DNA of 64,000 nucleotides from Campylorhamphus procurvoides (Eukaryota; Chordata; Aves; Passeriformes; Dendrocolaptidae): the NCBI GenBank assembly GCA_013396655.1, contig WBMV01007374.1, forward strand, positions 467,434 through 531,433, read 5' to 3'. A model generated the notes under the pieces. That model was not told where the DNA came from. It saw only the letters and a program-made list of their open reading frames with translations, and made no database searches. Shown here in pieces: positions 1 through 9,845 of this stretch (position 1 is the stretch's first letter; every line of letters begins with the position of its first letter). Both the position numbers and the translations under genes were made by a program.

Positions 1-1004
1 AACTCCAAAACCCTCAGAGGAGCCAGGAGTTCATTCCTGGTACTCAGGACTGTGCTCTGATCCAGTGCACACAAGAAGTTCACAGTCCTCTGTTCTCTCC
101 CCCTCCCTTCTCTGATCCCTTTCCTGTGTCACAGCAGTGTAAGCCACAGGTCTACACTTAGACATACACATAGTCCTATTGGCTTCTAGGGGCCATTCAT
201 CTGTTTGTCCACAGCAGGTACATTTGGATTTGGCTCTCTTGAGGACTGCTGTTCCTTCAGGGCACCCATCTTACCAAGCATTCACACAACATCCCACCAA
301 GACCATGAAAACTCCCACAGGGTTAACAAATCACACATGTAAGATATGCTGATGTAATTTCCCTTCCCTGCAAAGTTCTTGAGTGCAAGGGCTGCCTTGG
401 AACTGTGTGTGGATAATACCCTGAGCCAGGCCTCTACATGGTGCATTAATGTAAATAATTTAAAAATCTAGGCTAAGCTAGTTAGCGCAGTGCTGTAACT
501 CACAGCAGGTAGATAGAGCTAGTGCGTGATCCAAGAACTCCCCAGCTTCTCCCAATTCTTTCACAGCTGGTTTTTTTTTCCAATTCTTTCATATCTAGGG
601 TTTTTTTGCTCTGCTCCTACCTGTCTCCCCACCACCCCTACCACTTAAACCAGATTTATTCCTGGAAAGCAGTTCTCACCAAGCACAGATCATACATTAG
701 AACTGACTTAGAGAAATTTGATTTCACAGTTAACCTACACCACTGTAAGAAGCCTCCTCTATTGTTTTCTGAAGTAAAATTCAGCTCCTTCGTACTACTA
801 TGGTGCACATGGCCTTAGATTAATGTCTTTTCTACTTTTTCACTGATGAAGGAGTTGTCAAATAAACGTGCCCTTTAGCTAGCTTGTCAGGGAAAAATAA
901 ACCCTCCTGTGGCATTCAGGAAAAATAGCACAGAGCAGAAAGCAGGATTTTGTATCCCAAAGTGGATAAATCTATATTAGCCCAAAGCTGACTTACACTT
1001 GAAC
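1..1004. other. Unannotated unique DNA
   Basis: No gene, RNA gene or repeat family was recognised. Open frames are short. The sequence is of mixed composition, with pyrimidine-rich stretches around 540-640. An AAATAAA string occurs near 894, but nothing links it to a transcript. Confidence 0.5.
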
Positions 1005-1008
1005 CAAA

Positions 1009-1041
<33 letters not shown>

Positions 1042-1066
1042 AAAAGGAAAAAAAACAGAAGAAAAG
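1005..1066. repeat. A-rich simple repeat with an uninterrupted A30 run
   Basis: Thirty consecutive A residues occupy 1010-1039 and are followed by purine-only GGAAAAGG-type sequence to about 1066. It could be a microsatellite or the tail of a very old retrocopy. The upstream sequence does not resemble a known transcript, so the microsatellite reading is preferred. Confidence 0.9.
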
Positions 1067-2940
1067 CCAGTTCCCCACTGAAAACCTCAAATCTTTGGCA
1101 AACACAGTGCTATTCACAGAAGGTCCCACTTTCCAGCAGTACAAACCTTCACTTTTCTGCTCCCTCCAGGTGTTTTCCCATTCCTGTACTCTCTGCAAAG
1201 CACAGCAGAGCCTCTAACAAACAGCAGGAGGTGTTTCAGTGCTGAGCAGGGCCACTGCGGCTGCCCCAGAAAGGACGGGCTCCATGTCCCACTCGCCCCA
1301 AGCACAAGGCAGAAGTGGCAGAGTGGGCAGAGGCTCCTCAGCAGCTGAGCCAGTTTGGGTCTCATCAGGCACAACAAGCCTCAGGTGTTTCCACTAAGGA
1401 CACCCAGGTGCACAAACCACCAGTGATGACCCAATCAGGACTGAGCTTTTCTGACTTTATTATACAGAGAGAAGCAGAAGAGTTTCTCTTTTGCTGCTCA
1501 GTGAAGTTTAGGAGAAGCCACCGTGCCTGGAAGCTCTGCAGGAGCTGCCTAAAGAATGATGAATTTTGGGAAAGGGAGTTAAGAGCACAGGGGAGTGTGT
1601 ATGGGCACCCAGTTTCTTGATGCTTCAAGCCAGGGCTCCAACCATTACACAGCCATTTCTTTGGAAAATTTCCATACCCTGTACCATCCATGTATTGCTA
1701 AAATTTCCTCCCTCATCTTCCTTTGAAGATGAGAACAGCAGGAGAGCCAGGGAATTGCTCCTGCTAATGCAGCCTGACCCAGCCACAGAGGAGATCCCTA
1801 ATGCTGCAGGAACAGGCTGGTCACCCAGCAAAGCAGAGCAGTACAGGTAAGAGGGAATGAGTTACAAACCCCTGACTGCTGCCATCAGGAACTACAGAGT
1901 CAGACATTTCACACTGGTTCTCATAATAAATAAAATTAGCTGAATATTTTTTACAACTTTGTCAATTGGAAACAATTTTGCTATTATCCAACTTGTGCTA
2001 TCTAGTCCTAATTAAAAAACAACCCAGGTAACTGCTAATGAAGGAGCAACATTCTTTTATGATGTGAATTCCCCAGTTAACATAAAAATTAGCAGATGTG
2101 TTCACAATACTAGTTATTTCTTTATCTATAGCACTACTTCTTTGCTGGGGGATATTCAGAAGCAATCTGGGCTTTTACCAGATGTCTGCAAAGTAGTAGC
2201 TACTCCTTGATCCACTTGACTTCTTTAATGCCTGAGGACATGTTCAGCACACATTTGGTAACAGGAATTTGTATTGGTTCTATGGGTTTATGCTGATCAT
2301 CATCATGCTTGTTGTCATAAATAATAGGGTACTCTAAAAGAGATGTGATTCTGGGTAACGGGACCAAGCAACTGGAAAAAATGCTCCCTAGAATAGGTTT
2401 TCAGATTTAAACAGAGATATTGGTTAGACTGTATGTATTTGCAAACCTTTTTCTTTAGGCAAAGATTAGAAAGGCAAGGAGAATCACAAAGTCAACTTTA
2501 ACTGTGAATGTGCACCTAAAAAGCATACTAAATTGTATCTTTGTCTGTGGCTCATGCATTTCTCTAGTGCCCTAGAACAAGCTCAACAAGACTGAAATCT
2601 GGATGAATTACTTTAGAACTTGAAAGATGATTTTATCTCTTGGCAGTTTTCAGTGAAGTTCTTCTCATCTGCACTTGCACCACATGTGAATGGGAGAGAG
2701 GGAGAGAGATGGCCTGAAAGAACTCTACCTTTTGCTTTCTATCTGAATAAAAACATATTCTAAACAGCATAAATGTGACACTAAAAGTTTCTCCCCTGAA
2801 CTCTCCTCATTTCAAATGCAAAAAAACCCTTGAGAGCTTCAGTTGAAAGCCTCGCAATCATAAAATGTAAGGAAAAAAATGTGCAAATGGATTGAAATCT
2901 CCCAGGTTAACTAAACAATTTTCTGAGACAGAGACCACTC
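1067..2940. other. Unannotated DNA with one GC-richer patch
   Basis: The stretch from about 1210 to 1840 is richer in G and C and carries overlapping short open frames on both strands, none recognisable. A near-consensus splice donor (CAG|GTAAGA) lies at 1846/1847 and closes a 93-codon plus-strand open frame beginning at 1566. I could not pair it with a convincing acceptor. From 1860 to 2940 I see only unique AT-rich sequence and a short GGGAGAGA tract near 2694. Confidence 0.4.
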
Positions 2941-2962
2941 AAAGTGGTTTTCAATAGTTTGA

Positions 2963-2985
2963 GGGGGCGGGAGGGGAAAGCAGGG
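2963..2985 (+). other. G-quadruplex motif
   Basis: Four G-runs of at least three (2963-2967, 2969-2971, 2973-2976, 2983-2985) are separated by loops of 1, 1 and 6 bases. This satisfies the standard G3+N1-7 pattern on the plus strand. It ends 70 bases before the left target-site duplication of the ERV. Folding and any function are inferred. Confidence 0.7.
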
Positions 2986-3054
2986 ATGCTACTTTTGAAT
3001 AACACTGGAAAAGTCTGGCCACTTCACTTCTTTTCAGCTTCAAAACCTGAAAAC

Positions 3055-3060
3055 AACATA
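3055..3060. repeat. Left target-site duplication of the ERV (aacata)
   Basis: These six bases immediately precede the TG of the left LTR. They match the six bases after the right LTR (4795-4800, aacatc) at five of six positions. A 6-bp duplication is the length expected for betaretrovirus-like (class II) integrases. Confidence 0.65.
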
Positions 3061-3540
3061 TGTAGGAGTATGAAATTACACCCAATGGAAGAAAGACCAC
3101 GAAACTGCTTGACAAAACCGAGTGTCAAGAAGGGGAGCTACAAGCAAGAGCTGTTTCATGTAAGAGAAAGTTTATTGCCGTATATCAGGTTGTTATGGAT
3201 TTCCCAGTTTATGAATTCACAGTCGTGAAGTTAAATATCATTATTGCATGTTATACAAAATGGAGTTTGGTTTTCTCCCTCATGTTGTCCCCACTCCCTG
3301 ATTGGTTAGATTTGCCACAGGGGAGCCTTTCCTTATATGATTATCTTGGCCCTTTTCTCCTCTTTATGGTTGTGATCCTCCCCTATCTTTGCAGGCTTCT
3401 CCCAAGTTCCACCCCTTTTCTGGAAAGTTCTATGCTGCCCTCATATAAGCTGGTGCCATTTTAATAAATGTGCCATTCCATCATACCCCACATTGACCGG
3501 CACTGTCCAACTTCTGTGGTGCTGAACTTTCTCGGGATCA
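3061..3540 (+). repeat. Left LTR, plus strand (U3-R with unusual U5)
   Basis: The LTR starts with TG at 3061. It aligns with the reverse complement of the right LTR from the first base through 3489 ('ccatcatacccc'), about 92-93% identical by eye. Visible control signals are a TATA box (3444-3449) and AATAAA (3463-3468). After 3489 the 51 bases differ from the U5 of the right LTR but end in CA at 3540 (ctcgggatca), a canonical LTR terminus. No primer-binding site follows. Two readings are possible: a full LTR of 480 bp with a different U5, or an LTR cut at the end of R (3489). I favour 3540 because the minus-strand gag frame closes exactly there. Confidence 0.8.
3444..3468 (+). promoter_or_regulatory. 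TATA box and polyadenylation signal of left LTR
   Basis: TATAAG at 3444-3449 is followed by AATAAA at 3463-3468. The close spacing puts the polyadenylation signal upstream of, or at, the expected transcription start. That implies a very short R region, as in betaretroviral LTRs such as MMTV. Activity is not expected given its age. Confidence 0.6.
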
Positions 3541-4047
3541 CTTTAAGATGTTACAGATAACTGTCCAAGCCATAAGGGCTTTAGCAGCTTCTGNCCCTTT
3601 TCTCCTCTTTATGGTTGTGATCCTCCCCTATCTTTGCAGGCTTCTCCCAAGTTCCACCCCTTTTCTGGAAAGTTCTATGCTGCCCTCATATAAGCTGGTG
3701 CCATTTTAATAAATGTGCCATTCCATCATACCCCACATTGACCGGCACTGTCCAACTTCTGTGGTGCTGAACTTTCTCGGGATCACTTTAAGATGTTACA
3801 GATAACTGTCCAAGCCATAAGGGCTTTAGCAGCTTCTGTGTTCGCCTTATTTTCAGCGGTGTCCCAAATTAAAAACCCTAGATTGTCCCAATCTTCAAGG
3901 TTTAATGAGGTGCAAAAGAAGTATCTATGCTATGAAATCCATTTTGATAAAATCTTTAGCAATTTCTTTTCCAAGGGATGCCCTTTTATAGGGATAAAGC
4001 ATTTTAAGTGCTTGTGTTTTCATTGGATTTAAAGCAAAGGGTCCCAT
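3541..4047 (-). pseudogene. gag: Broken 5' gag (matrix-like) fragment of the ERV
   Basis: On the minus strand an ATG at 4047-4045 begins a Met-Gly start, as expected for a myristoylated retroviral matrix protein. It lies about 255 bases downstream of the primer-binding site. The frame runs 40 codons and meets TAG at 3927-3925. A second open stretch in another frame continues with matrix-like character (motif LGFLIWDTAENK, then ALMAWTVICNILK) until TGA at 3540-3538, exactly where the inverted left LTR ends. The segment therefore contains at least one stop and a frame change and is not functional. The coordinates include the artefactual duplicate and N; the real fragment is about 262 bases. Capsid, protease, pol and env are absent. 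Assignment to matrix rests on position and residue character, not on a database match. Confidence 0.65.
3595..3838 (+). repeat. Exact 244-bp duplicate flanking an assembly N (probable artefact)
   Basis: Bases 3595-3838 appear identical to 3350-3593, and the two copies are separated by the single N at 3594. Each copy contains the last 191 bases of the left LTR plus 53 bases of antisense gag. Identity without a visible mismatch in an element whose LTRs differ by several percent, together with the N, points to two contig ends that overlap but were not merged. The junction between LTR and antisense gag is present in both copies, so both contigs appear to support it. Confidence 0.88.
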
Positions 4048-4302
4048 CGTTAAATTTTAAAGAATAAATCAGACTTATGGGGATGGGCTTGGAGAGGTAT
4101 AGGAGAGAAAGTCTCCTCCCAGCGGCTCACCTTCGTTCCAGATGGAGGCAATTGAATTCTCACTCCCAGTTTCCACTGGAGGGGTCACTGGAGCTGGAGA
4201 CACTCAACCCGAGGCTCTCTGCTGAAGCTCTGTCCTCAGTGGTGTCTCCCAGCTTTTCCTAGGGACAGGCTGATCCTCAGGACACCAGGGGCCCTCAGTC
4301 AA
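4048..4302 (-). other. ERV 5' leader with splice-donor-like site
   Basis: This is untranslated sequence between the primer-binding site and the gag start on the minus strand. It contains AAG|GTGAGC at 4133-4126, a good match to a splice donor and in the position where retroviruses carry the major donor for env RNA. No acceptor remains because the downstream genome is missing. A packaging signal would be expected here but cannot be identified by eye. Confidence 0.6.
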
Positions 4303-4320
4303 GTCCCTGTTTGGGTGCCA
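4303..4320 (-). other. Primer-binding site, tRNA-Lys3 type
   Basis: The minus strand reads TGGCACCCAAACAGGGAC, starting two bases (AA) after the CA that ends the LTR. It matches the 18-base tRNA-Lys3 complement used by many betaretroviruses and lentiviruses at 16 of 18 positions. Both differences are CG to CA changes, as expected from CpG decay. This fixes the inner LTR boundary and the element's orientation. Confidence 0.9.
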
Positions 4321-4322
4321 TT

Positions 4323-4794
4323 TGATGAGACCCTTTGAGGGTAATAAGGAGAGGCACACTCTAGGCAGGGGTATGATGGAATAGCCAATTTATTTAAATG
4401 GCACCGGCTTATATAAGGGCAGCATGGAACTTTCCGGAAAGGGGGTGGAACTTGGGAGAAGCCTGCAAAGATAGGGGAGGATCACAACCATAAAGGGGAA
4501 ACAAGGGCCGAGATAATCATATAAGGAAAGGCTCCCCTGTGGCAAATCTGACCAGTCAGGGAGGGGACAACATGATGGAGAACACCAGACTCCATTTTGT
4601 AGAGCACGCAATAATGATATTTAACTTCACAACTGTGAATTCATAAACTAGGAAATCCGTAACAACCCGATATACGGCAATAAACTTTTTCTTACATGAA
4701 ACAGCTCTTGCTTGTAGCTCCCCTTCTTGACACTTGGTTTTGTCAAGCAGTTTCGTGGTCTGTCTTCTATTTGGCATAATTTCATACTCCTACA
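4323..4794 (-). repeat. Right LTR, minus strand (complete U3-R-U5)
   Basis: This 472-bp LTR begins TGTAGGAG at 4794 and ends CTCATCA at 4323, followed by AA and the primer-binding site. A TATATAAG box lies at about 4415-4408 and AATAAA at 4394-4389 (minus strand). U3-R covers 4794-4368 and aligns with the left LTR; the last 45 bases (4367-4323) form a U5 that the left LTR does not share. Adjacency to the primer-binding site shows it serves as the 5' LTR of the retained internal fragment. Short open frames within it are not genes. Confidence 0.9.
4389..4415 (-). promoter_or_regulatory. TATA box and polyadenylation signal of right LTR
   Basis: On the minus strand TATATAAG (about 4415-4408) is followed by AATAAA (4394-4389). 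The arrangement is the same as in the left LTR, with one signal almost on top of the other, again implying a short R region. Confidence 0.6.
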
Positions 4795-4800
4795 AACATC
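4795..4800. repeat. Right target-site duplication of the ERV (aacatc)
   Basis: These six bases directly follow the outer end of the right LTR and match the left duplicate at five of six positions. The single difference could be a later substitution. Confidence 0.65.
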
Positions 4801-7800
4801 TGATGAGAGCTGCAGAACTCTGCCCATGCCAGCATCTGGTCTTGGGGACAGGGTGGTGTGCCCAAGCCAGCATCCCTCCGGTACCATGCACTGATTTGCT
4901 GGGGCAGGGGCAGCAAAGCACTCAGGATTCAAAGGGATAAAGCAGATATGAATTCATCAAAAGCTTCATTTCACTGAATGCCCAGTGGGGCCCTTGTCAG
5001 TTGTTTCTTACCTCCCTCAGAGAAAGGAGAGGGTAAAACATCATCACTAAACCCAGAGGAAAGAACTAAAATAGCTGCTTGTGTGGGTAACTCATCCATC
5101 AGCCTTTATTTTTATTTTCGAGACTGGTGAGAAGGCCAGGGACAGAGGTGAGTATATTGAGAGGCCATCCCTTTGTGCAGCTACATGTTTGAATTGATGG
5201 GACAGCCCTCAGAGACAGATGGATGCCTGTAGCTATTTGATACATTCGCTGAATGAATAATATATAAAAAGGCGATGCAGTGGCATTTAAAAGGCCTCAG
5301 ACTCCACCACCTCCCAGACAAACAGACTGCCCAACCTCAGACACTGAAAGCTTTACAGTTCTCAAGGCCTTGTTTCACTGTTAAGACTGGGAAGAAATTG
5401 ATGAAGCAGAATTTCAGTTTCTGCTTTTGAGAAACTGTTCTTTAGCCACAGGGTTATCCTCACTAGAGCTATTACAGGCTTTATAAGCCTACGAGGAAAT
5501 GGTACCACTCTGGCTGTAATTAACCCTGAATACACTTAAGTGTCTTAGACACGTGTGATAACAAAAAGCAGCGCAGACAAGTCACAGCAGCTTCACCAAA
5601 AGCTTATTCCACTGCAACCAGTGGAAGAATTTAAATGAGATCCTTAATGCATACATGTATTATCAGAGCTGCTTTTCTTCCACATGGTGTAGGAGGATGG
5701 AGCAGCAACCATAAATACAGGCATTAAGTGGGCTCCTTTCTGTTACTAGAGGGACAAACTTCTATCAGCAAGTTGGATCTATTTAATATACATCATACTG
5801 CCTGTAATAGAGCCTGGTAAATCCTAGCTAAATATAAGCACATTGTTCTCCTCGACTTGCCATTCCCTTAATATTAGAGCAAATATCCTTCCAAAAAACC
5901 TGCAGCTGCTACTCCTGAGGTGGTTCATAAAAACTCATAGCAGCCTCCAAATGTAAACACAAATATGGCTCTTAATTTGGCTACAGATTTTCTCCTCCGC
6001 CCTACCTAAGACATTTGCTGTGATAACAAATGCTGCTCTCTGATAACAAAGTCATGTCATCCAACAAAATACAGATGTGAGTTGCCAATTTAATTTGAAA
6101 AAAACTCCAAAACAACAAACCATATTGATGCTTCATTTACTTTTAAGGTATTTAAATGAAATTTTATTAATGAGATCTTATTTAATTTACATTACTTTCA
6201 TCACTAAATTGCTGCTAGCTAAGCTTGAGGTGTGGCTGTGACACAGCTCCATGTTCATGTTGTTTCAGTTAAATGCAGATATTTTCATTAGAATTGAGTG
6301 GTACCTTGCAAACCAAGCTAATTTAGAGGCAGAACATGATCACTTGCCCTTGCAGGAGTTGGACACTGCCTAGTCCCTACCTGTTCTTTGTTCCGTGACA
6401 GAGGACAGGACATACCAGCTGCTCCTCTGATTTGGATTACTCTGCCTTCCCTGTGCTTTGCACATCAGGAGAAAGCTACTCTGGAGGGATGGCTCTCACC
6501 AAGCATTTCCCCGGGAAACAGCAGCACCCCCAGGTGACAGTTCTGCACAGCCAGCACGTATCTGTACCTCAGGACTGTGGCTGGGTTCAGGAAGGAATCA
6601 CAGGATGTATATCACAGGAAACTGGCAGCCTAAGCAGCGATTTACAGAACTCTGGTCTGATTTTATTCTCAGAAAAGTCAATTGAACACTTAGTTTTGTT
6701 TTCCAAGGGAAAAGTGGGTAAAGCACACTACTCTGACTACACTGTCACATTAACTAAATAACATATTTGCAATACAGGAAAACATGTCACGTTTCCTTTG
6801 CCAAAGCTGCTCCCAACAGGCATTTCCACCATCACCAAACAAAAATGTACTGGATGTAGTATCTCTTTAAGACTATAAAGATCCCCTTATTTTATGCCAG
6901 AAATAGCTCACTTGCTTATCTGAAAGGTAAAAGGTCACCGAGGCTGTAGAGCGTTGTACCTCTGACAGGCTGCCCCCTAAACACTGAGTAAACACAAGTC
7001 CATCCAGTTTATGGTCCCTGGACAGACAGATAGCCAGGCAGCTGCAGCCAAAAGCAGATCTGTGGGAGGTATCACTCACTGCACACAACCACAGACCTCA
7101 TCTCACCCTGCCTGCTTTTCATCCCACCACTTTTCCCACCAAAATCCTTGAGATGTGCAGTCCTTAGCACGCATGGTAACATAGGTATTTGCAATACACT
7201 TGTCTCCCCAGGAAACTTCCAACCTGGAGAGCAACAGGTCTGTAGGTGTAAGATCAGTTATTACAAACCATATTTGAAAGAACCACCCTCTTAGAGACTT
7301 CAACCTATAATCCCACGACTCAAGAGGGGTTTGTCATGGAGTCTCTCTTTAGGAGATACCATATACAAATGACTTTGCTTCTGGCATATCTGAAAATTAA
7401 TTTCTTCTTTCTTGAGAAAGTCCCAAAAGGTCAGACTAGCAGCAGTAACTGGGAAGGCAGTTAGATGGAAAGGACCTAACCTCTTAGGAAAACCTGCAGC
7501 AGAGCAGAACCAACCTACCTTCCTTCCTTAAACTGTAATCCTAAAAGCTTGGCTCAGCATTTCCTCAAACCCTTCCATCAGTCCCCTTTATATAAAACAA
7601 ATAAAACTGCCTGTCTTGTCAATAGTTAGCAAAATTTTTCCTAAATATTGTATCTTGAATGAGATGAAACTATCTAAGTGTTTAGATAACAAAGAGTGCC
7701 TAGGCAGTGACTTAGTGCCTTATTGGGCCCTATGAGTTCCTGTGGTCATAAACGGGATCAAGGATTTCCAGCCCCAAAAACCTGAAAAAACACCATTAAA

Positions 7801-9845
7801 CATGAAAAAGGATATCAGCATCTCTACCAGAAATTCTTAGGAAAGTTCCAGCACTGAAGGAGACCTCCATGTGTCCCTCTCTATCTTCTTTTCTGGGAAA
7901 ATTTTCTCGTGCATCAACTTCAGGTCTAACCAATTCTTTATTTAACAGACATAAATGACTCTTTAACTAACAAGCTGCTTTGGGGTTTTTTAATCCAGGG
8001 TAACAGATCAAACGATGGTGATGGATGTGCAGAAATCCCAGAGAAGACTTGGACATGCATATTTATCCCAGTCCTGGTGAAGGACAGGCCAGGCCAGCAG
8101 CCTCTGCAGAGCAGGGAGCATCCAGCAGCCCCGACACAGCACACCCAGGGGGATGAAGCCAACAGCCATCCCAGCCCTGACGTGGCTTCTGGGACTGAGA
8201 CTGGGACTGAGACCCCTGTGCTGGCCACACTCAGAGAGCCCCACTGGGATTCATGTTTTGGACCCTAATTTAGTAATTGTGTTTCAAGTATTCTATGGTT
8301 TCTGTGGTTTGCTTCCTTTAATACAAAATCTGCCCCTAAGGAATTAAAGCCCCTATAACCAAAAATATGCAGCAGCATCTCAGGAAGTGAGGCAAAGAAT
8401 TGTCCTGACAGCTTTTTTAAAGGTCACTCTACAACACCAAAACCTCTGCTTTGGTGGAGTGTTTGCTGCTTGTTTCACTGCTAAATTAATAATCATCTCC
8501 TACTTTGCTTTAGGGATACAACATCACAAGACCCACCCAGGCCCTTCATTACCAGAAGGGTATAATGAAGATCATGACCAGCCCCGCACACACTGGGACT
8601 TCCCCATCCAAGCCCTGTCTCAGGACTGACTGCAGCAAATCCCTGCCTGGGAACATGGATTGGTGACAAGCAGTCTCAGTGGAGGGGCCCTTAAATCCAG
8701 TCACTTTGCACTGTGGTCTGAGACACATCCCAGAGCTGGTTCACCTTCAGGGCACAACACAAAGCTCATCCATCTGCTCAGGCTGCTGCTGAGGGAAGGG
8801 GAGAGGTTATGTGTGTCTGTTTACAGCAGAATGTCAGTTTGGCTGTACTCAAGTTACTCTTACAGGCACTAAATTAAATGTAGCACTTTTTATATCCAAC
8901 AGTTGTGTCCAAAATTTAAAAAGAAAGGCCTTGTATCCTTTAATATGAACACTAGAGTTTAGCAAATCTGAGTTTATCAGCAACAGAGTCAATTTTATGT
9001 GCATTATGAAATAAATAATGAACATCAAGTTCTTGCTTATTTCAGTGATGTACTTATTTCTGTGGATTTAAATGCCTGAGAATTTTCACAAGTCTGGTCC
9101 TTTCACTTAAATTATATAGCTGAAGATTTTTGATTCAAATATCAGATATCAGAAGCAGAATTTTTACATTAAAACAAGAAATTTTCTGAAGTATACCAGT
9201 TTCAATTTGAATATTAAAAAACCCCTTCCTATAATTTATATGTGTAAATATTCTACAACGTAATTTTTAAAATACAGAACTAAATAGAGTCATCTGGCAT
9301 TGCAGGTGGCACCAGGATTTCAATGGATTCCACTGAATGGCTGTGTTTTCCATAGAAAAGTAATGTTTGTGACATTTAACCTCCGGATCTATCCCTTTGG
9401 AATGCAGTCATCAGTACTTACTGTATTATCCATGCCAGGAAGTTTTATTATTACACAAATAAGATTCTCAGTACTGTTGCTAAAATTCACCAGATGCACT
9501 TCACAATTTTTTCCCACCAGTCCTGCAAAGCAGCCAGGATTAATGGTGCTTTCATGCCATGACCCATTGCCCAAATAGCCCATTGGCCTCAGAAGAAACT
9601 CACTCTGCTAAAGCCTTCAGGAAAGGATCACAGTCTGTCAGCAACAAAGAAAACGTGCCTTTAGGATTGCTGGGTTTAACTCTTGGCTACAGTCAAAGCT
9701 TTGCAGGTCACAGTGACCAAAACACTGAAAACACCATATTTAATTTCACCTTCCTTACAACAACAACAACATCTTTCTATGCTGCAGACCTGCCCCAGTA
9801 AGCTCATTAGCTTTCTAACTTGCTTTAATTAGAATTCTCAACATT
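4801..9845. other. Unannotated DNA, no gene recognised
   Basis: The sequence is unique and mostly AT-rich, with no recognisable exon, RNA gene or repeat. About 5220-6220 has many short ATTA/TAAT homeodomain-type cores and could contain a regulatory element, but I cannot show conservation. A GC-richer stretch at about 8040-8260 has overlapping open frames on both strands and a small tandem unit (gggactgagac, two copies, near 8190). A short CAA repeat lies near 9758. Confidence 0.4.

Larger units (their letters stand above)
3055..4800. mobile_element. Inverted endogenous retrovirus (class II / betaretrovirus-like), U3 ends outward
   Basis: The element has two LTRs in opposite orientation: plus at 3061-3540 and minus at 4323-4794. 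Both outer termini begin TGTAGGAG. Inside, reading on the minus strand from the right LTR, are a tRNA-Lys3-type primer-binding site, a leader with a donor-like site and a 5' gag fragment that runs into the left LTR. There is no pol or env. A 6-bp flanking duplication with one mismatch brackets the whole unit, so it probably integrated as one inverted molecule rather than as two separate insertions. By eye the U3-R parts differ at roughly 32 of about 427 aligned positions plus one 2-base indel, so it is old. An internal 244-bp exact duplication around an N is an assembly artefact. After removing it the unit between the duplications is about 1.49 kb. Confidence 0.85.

Noticed and set aside
977..1217. 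Open frames of Phe or Lys repeats on both strands
   Set aside because: Produced by the A30 tract and adjoining purine run.
3061..3540. Independent solo LTR inserted beside a second element
   Set aside because: The six bases after 3540 (ctttaa) do not match the six before 3061 (aacata), whereas the bases outside the right LTR do; a separate solo-LTR insertion would show its own duplication.
3793..4032. 79-codon plus-strand open frame
   Set aside because: It reads across the artefactual duplicate and the antisense strand of the ERV gag fragment.
4390..4932. Several 70-95 codon minus-strand open frames
   Set aside because: They lie within the right LTR and its flank; the similar frames at 2944-3464 are the matching left LTR and its flank. 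LTR sequence does not encode protein in this family as far as can be seen.
5147..5153. Splice donor AG|GTGAGT
   Set aside because: Only a ~25-base segment separates it from the nearest acceptor-like site; no support for a microexon.
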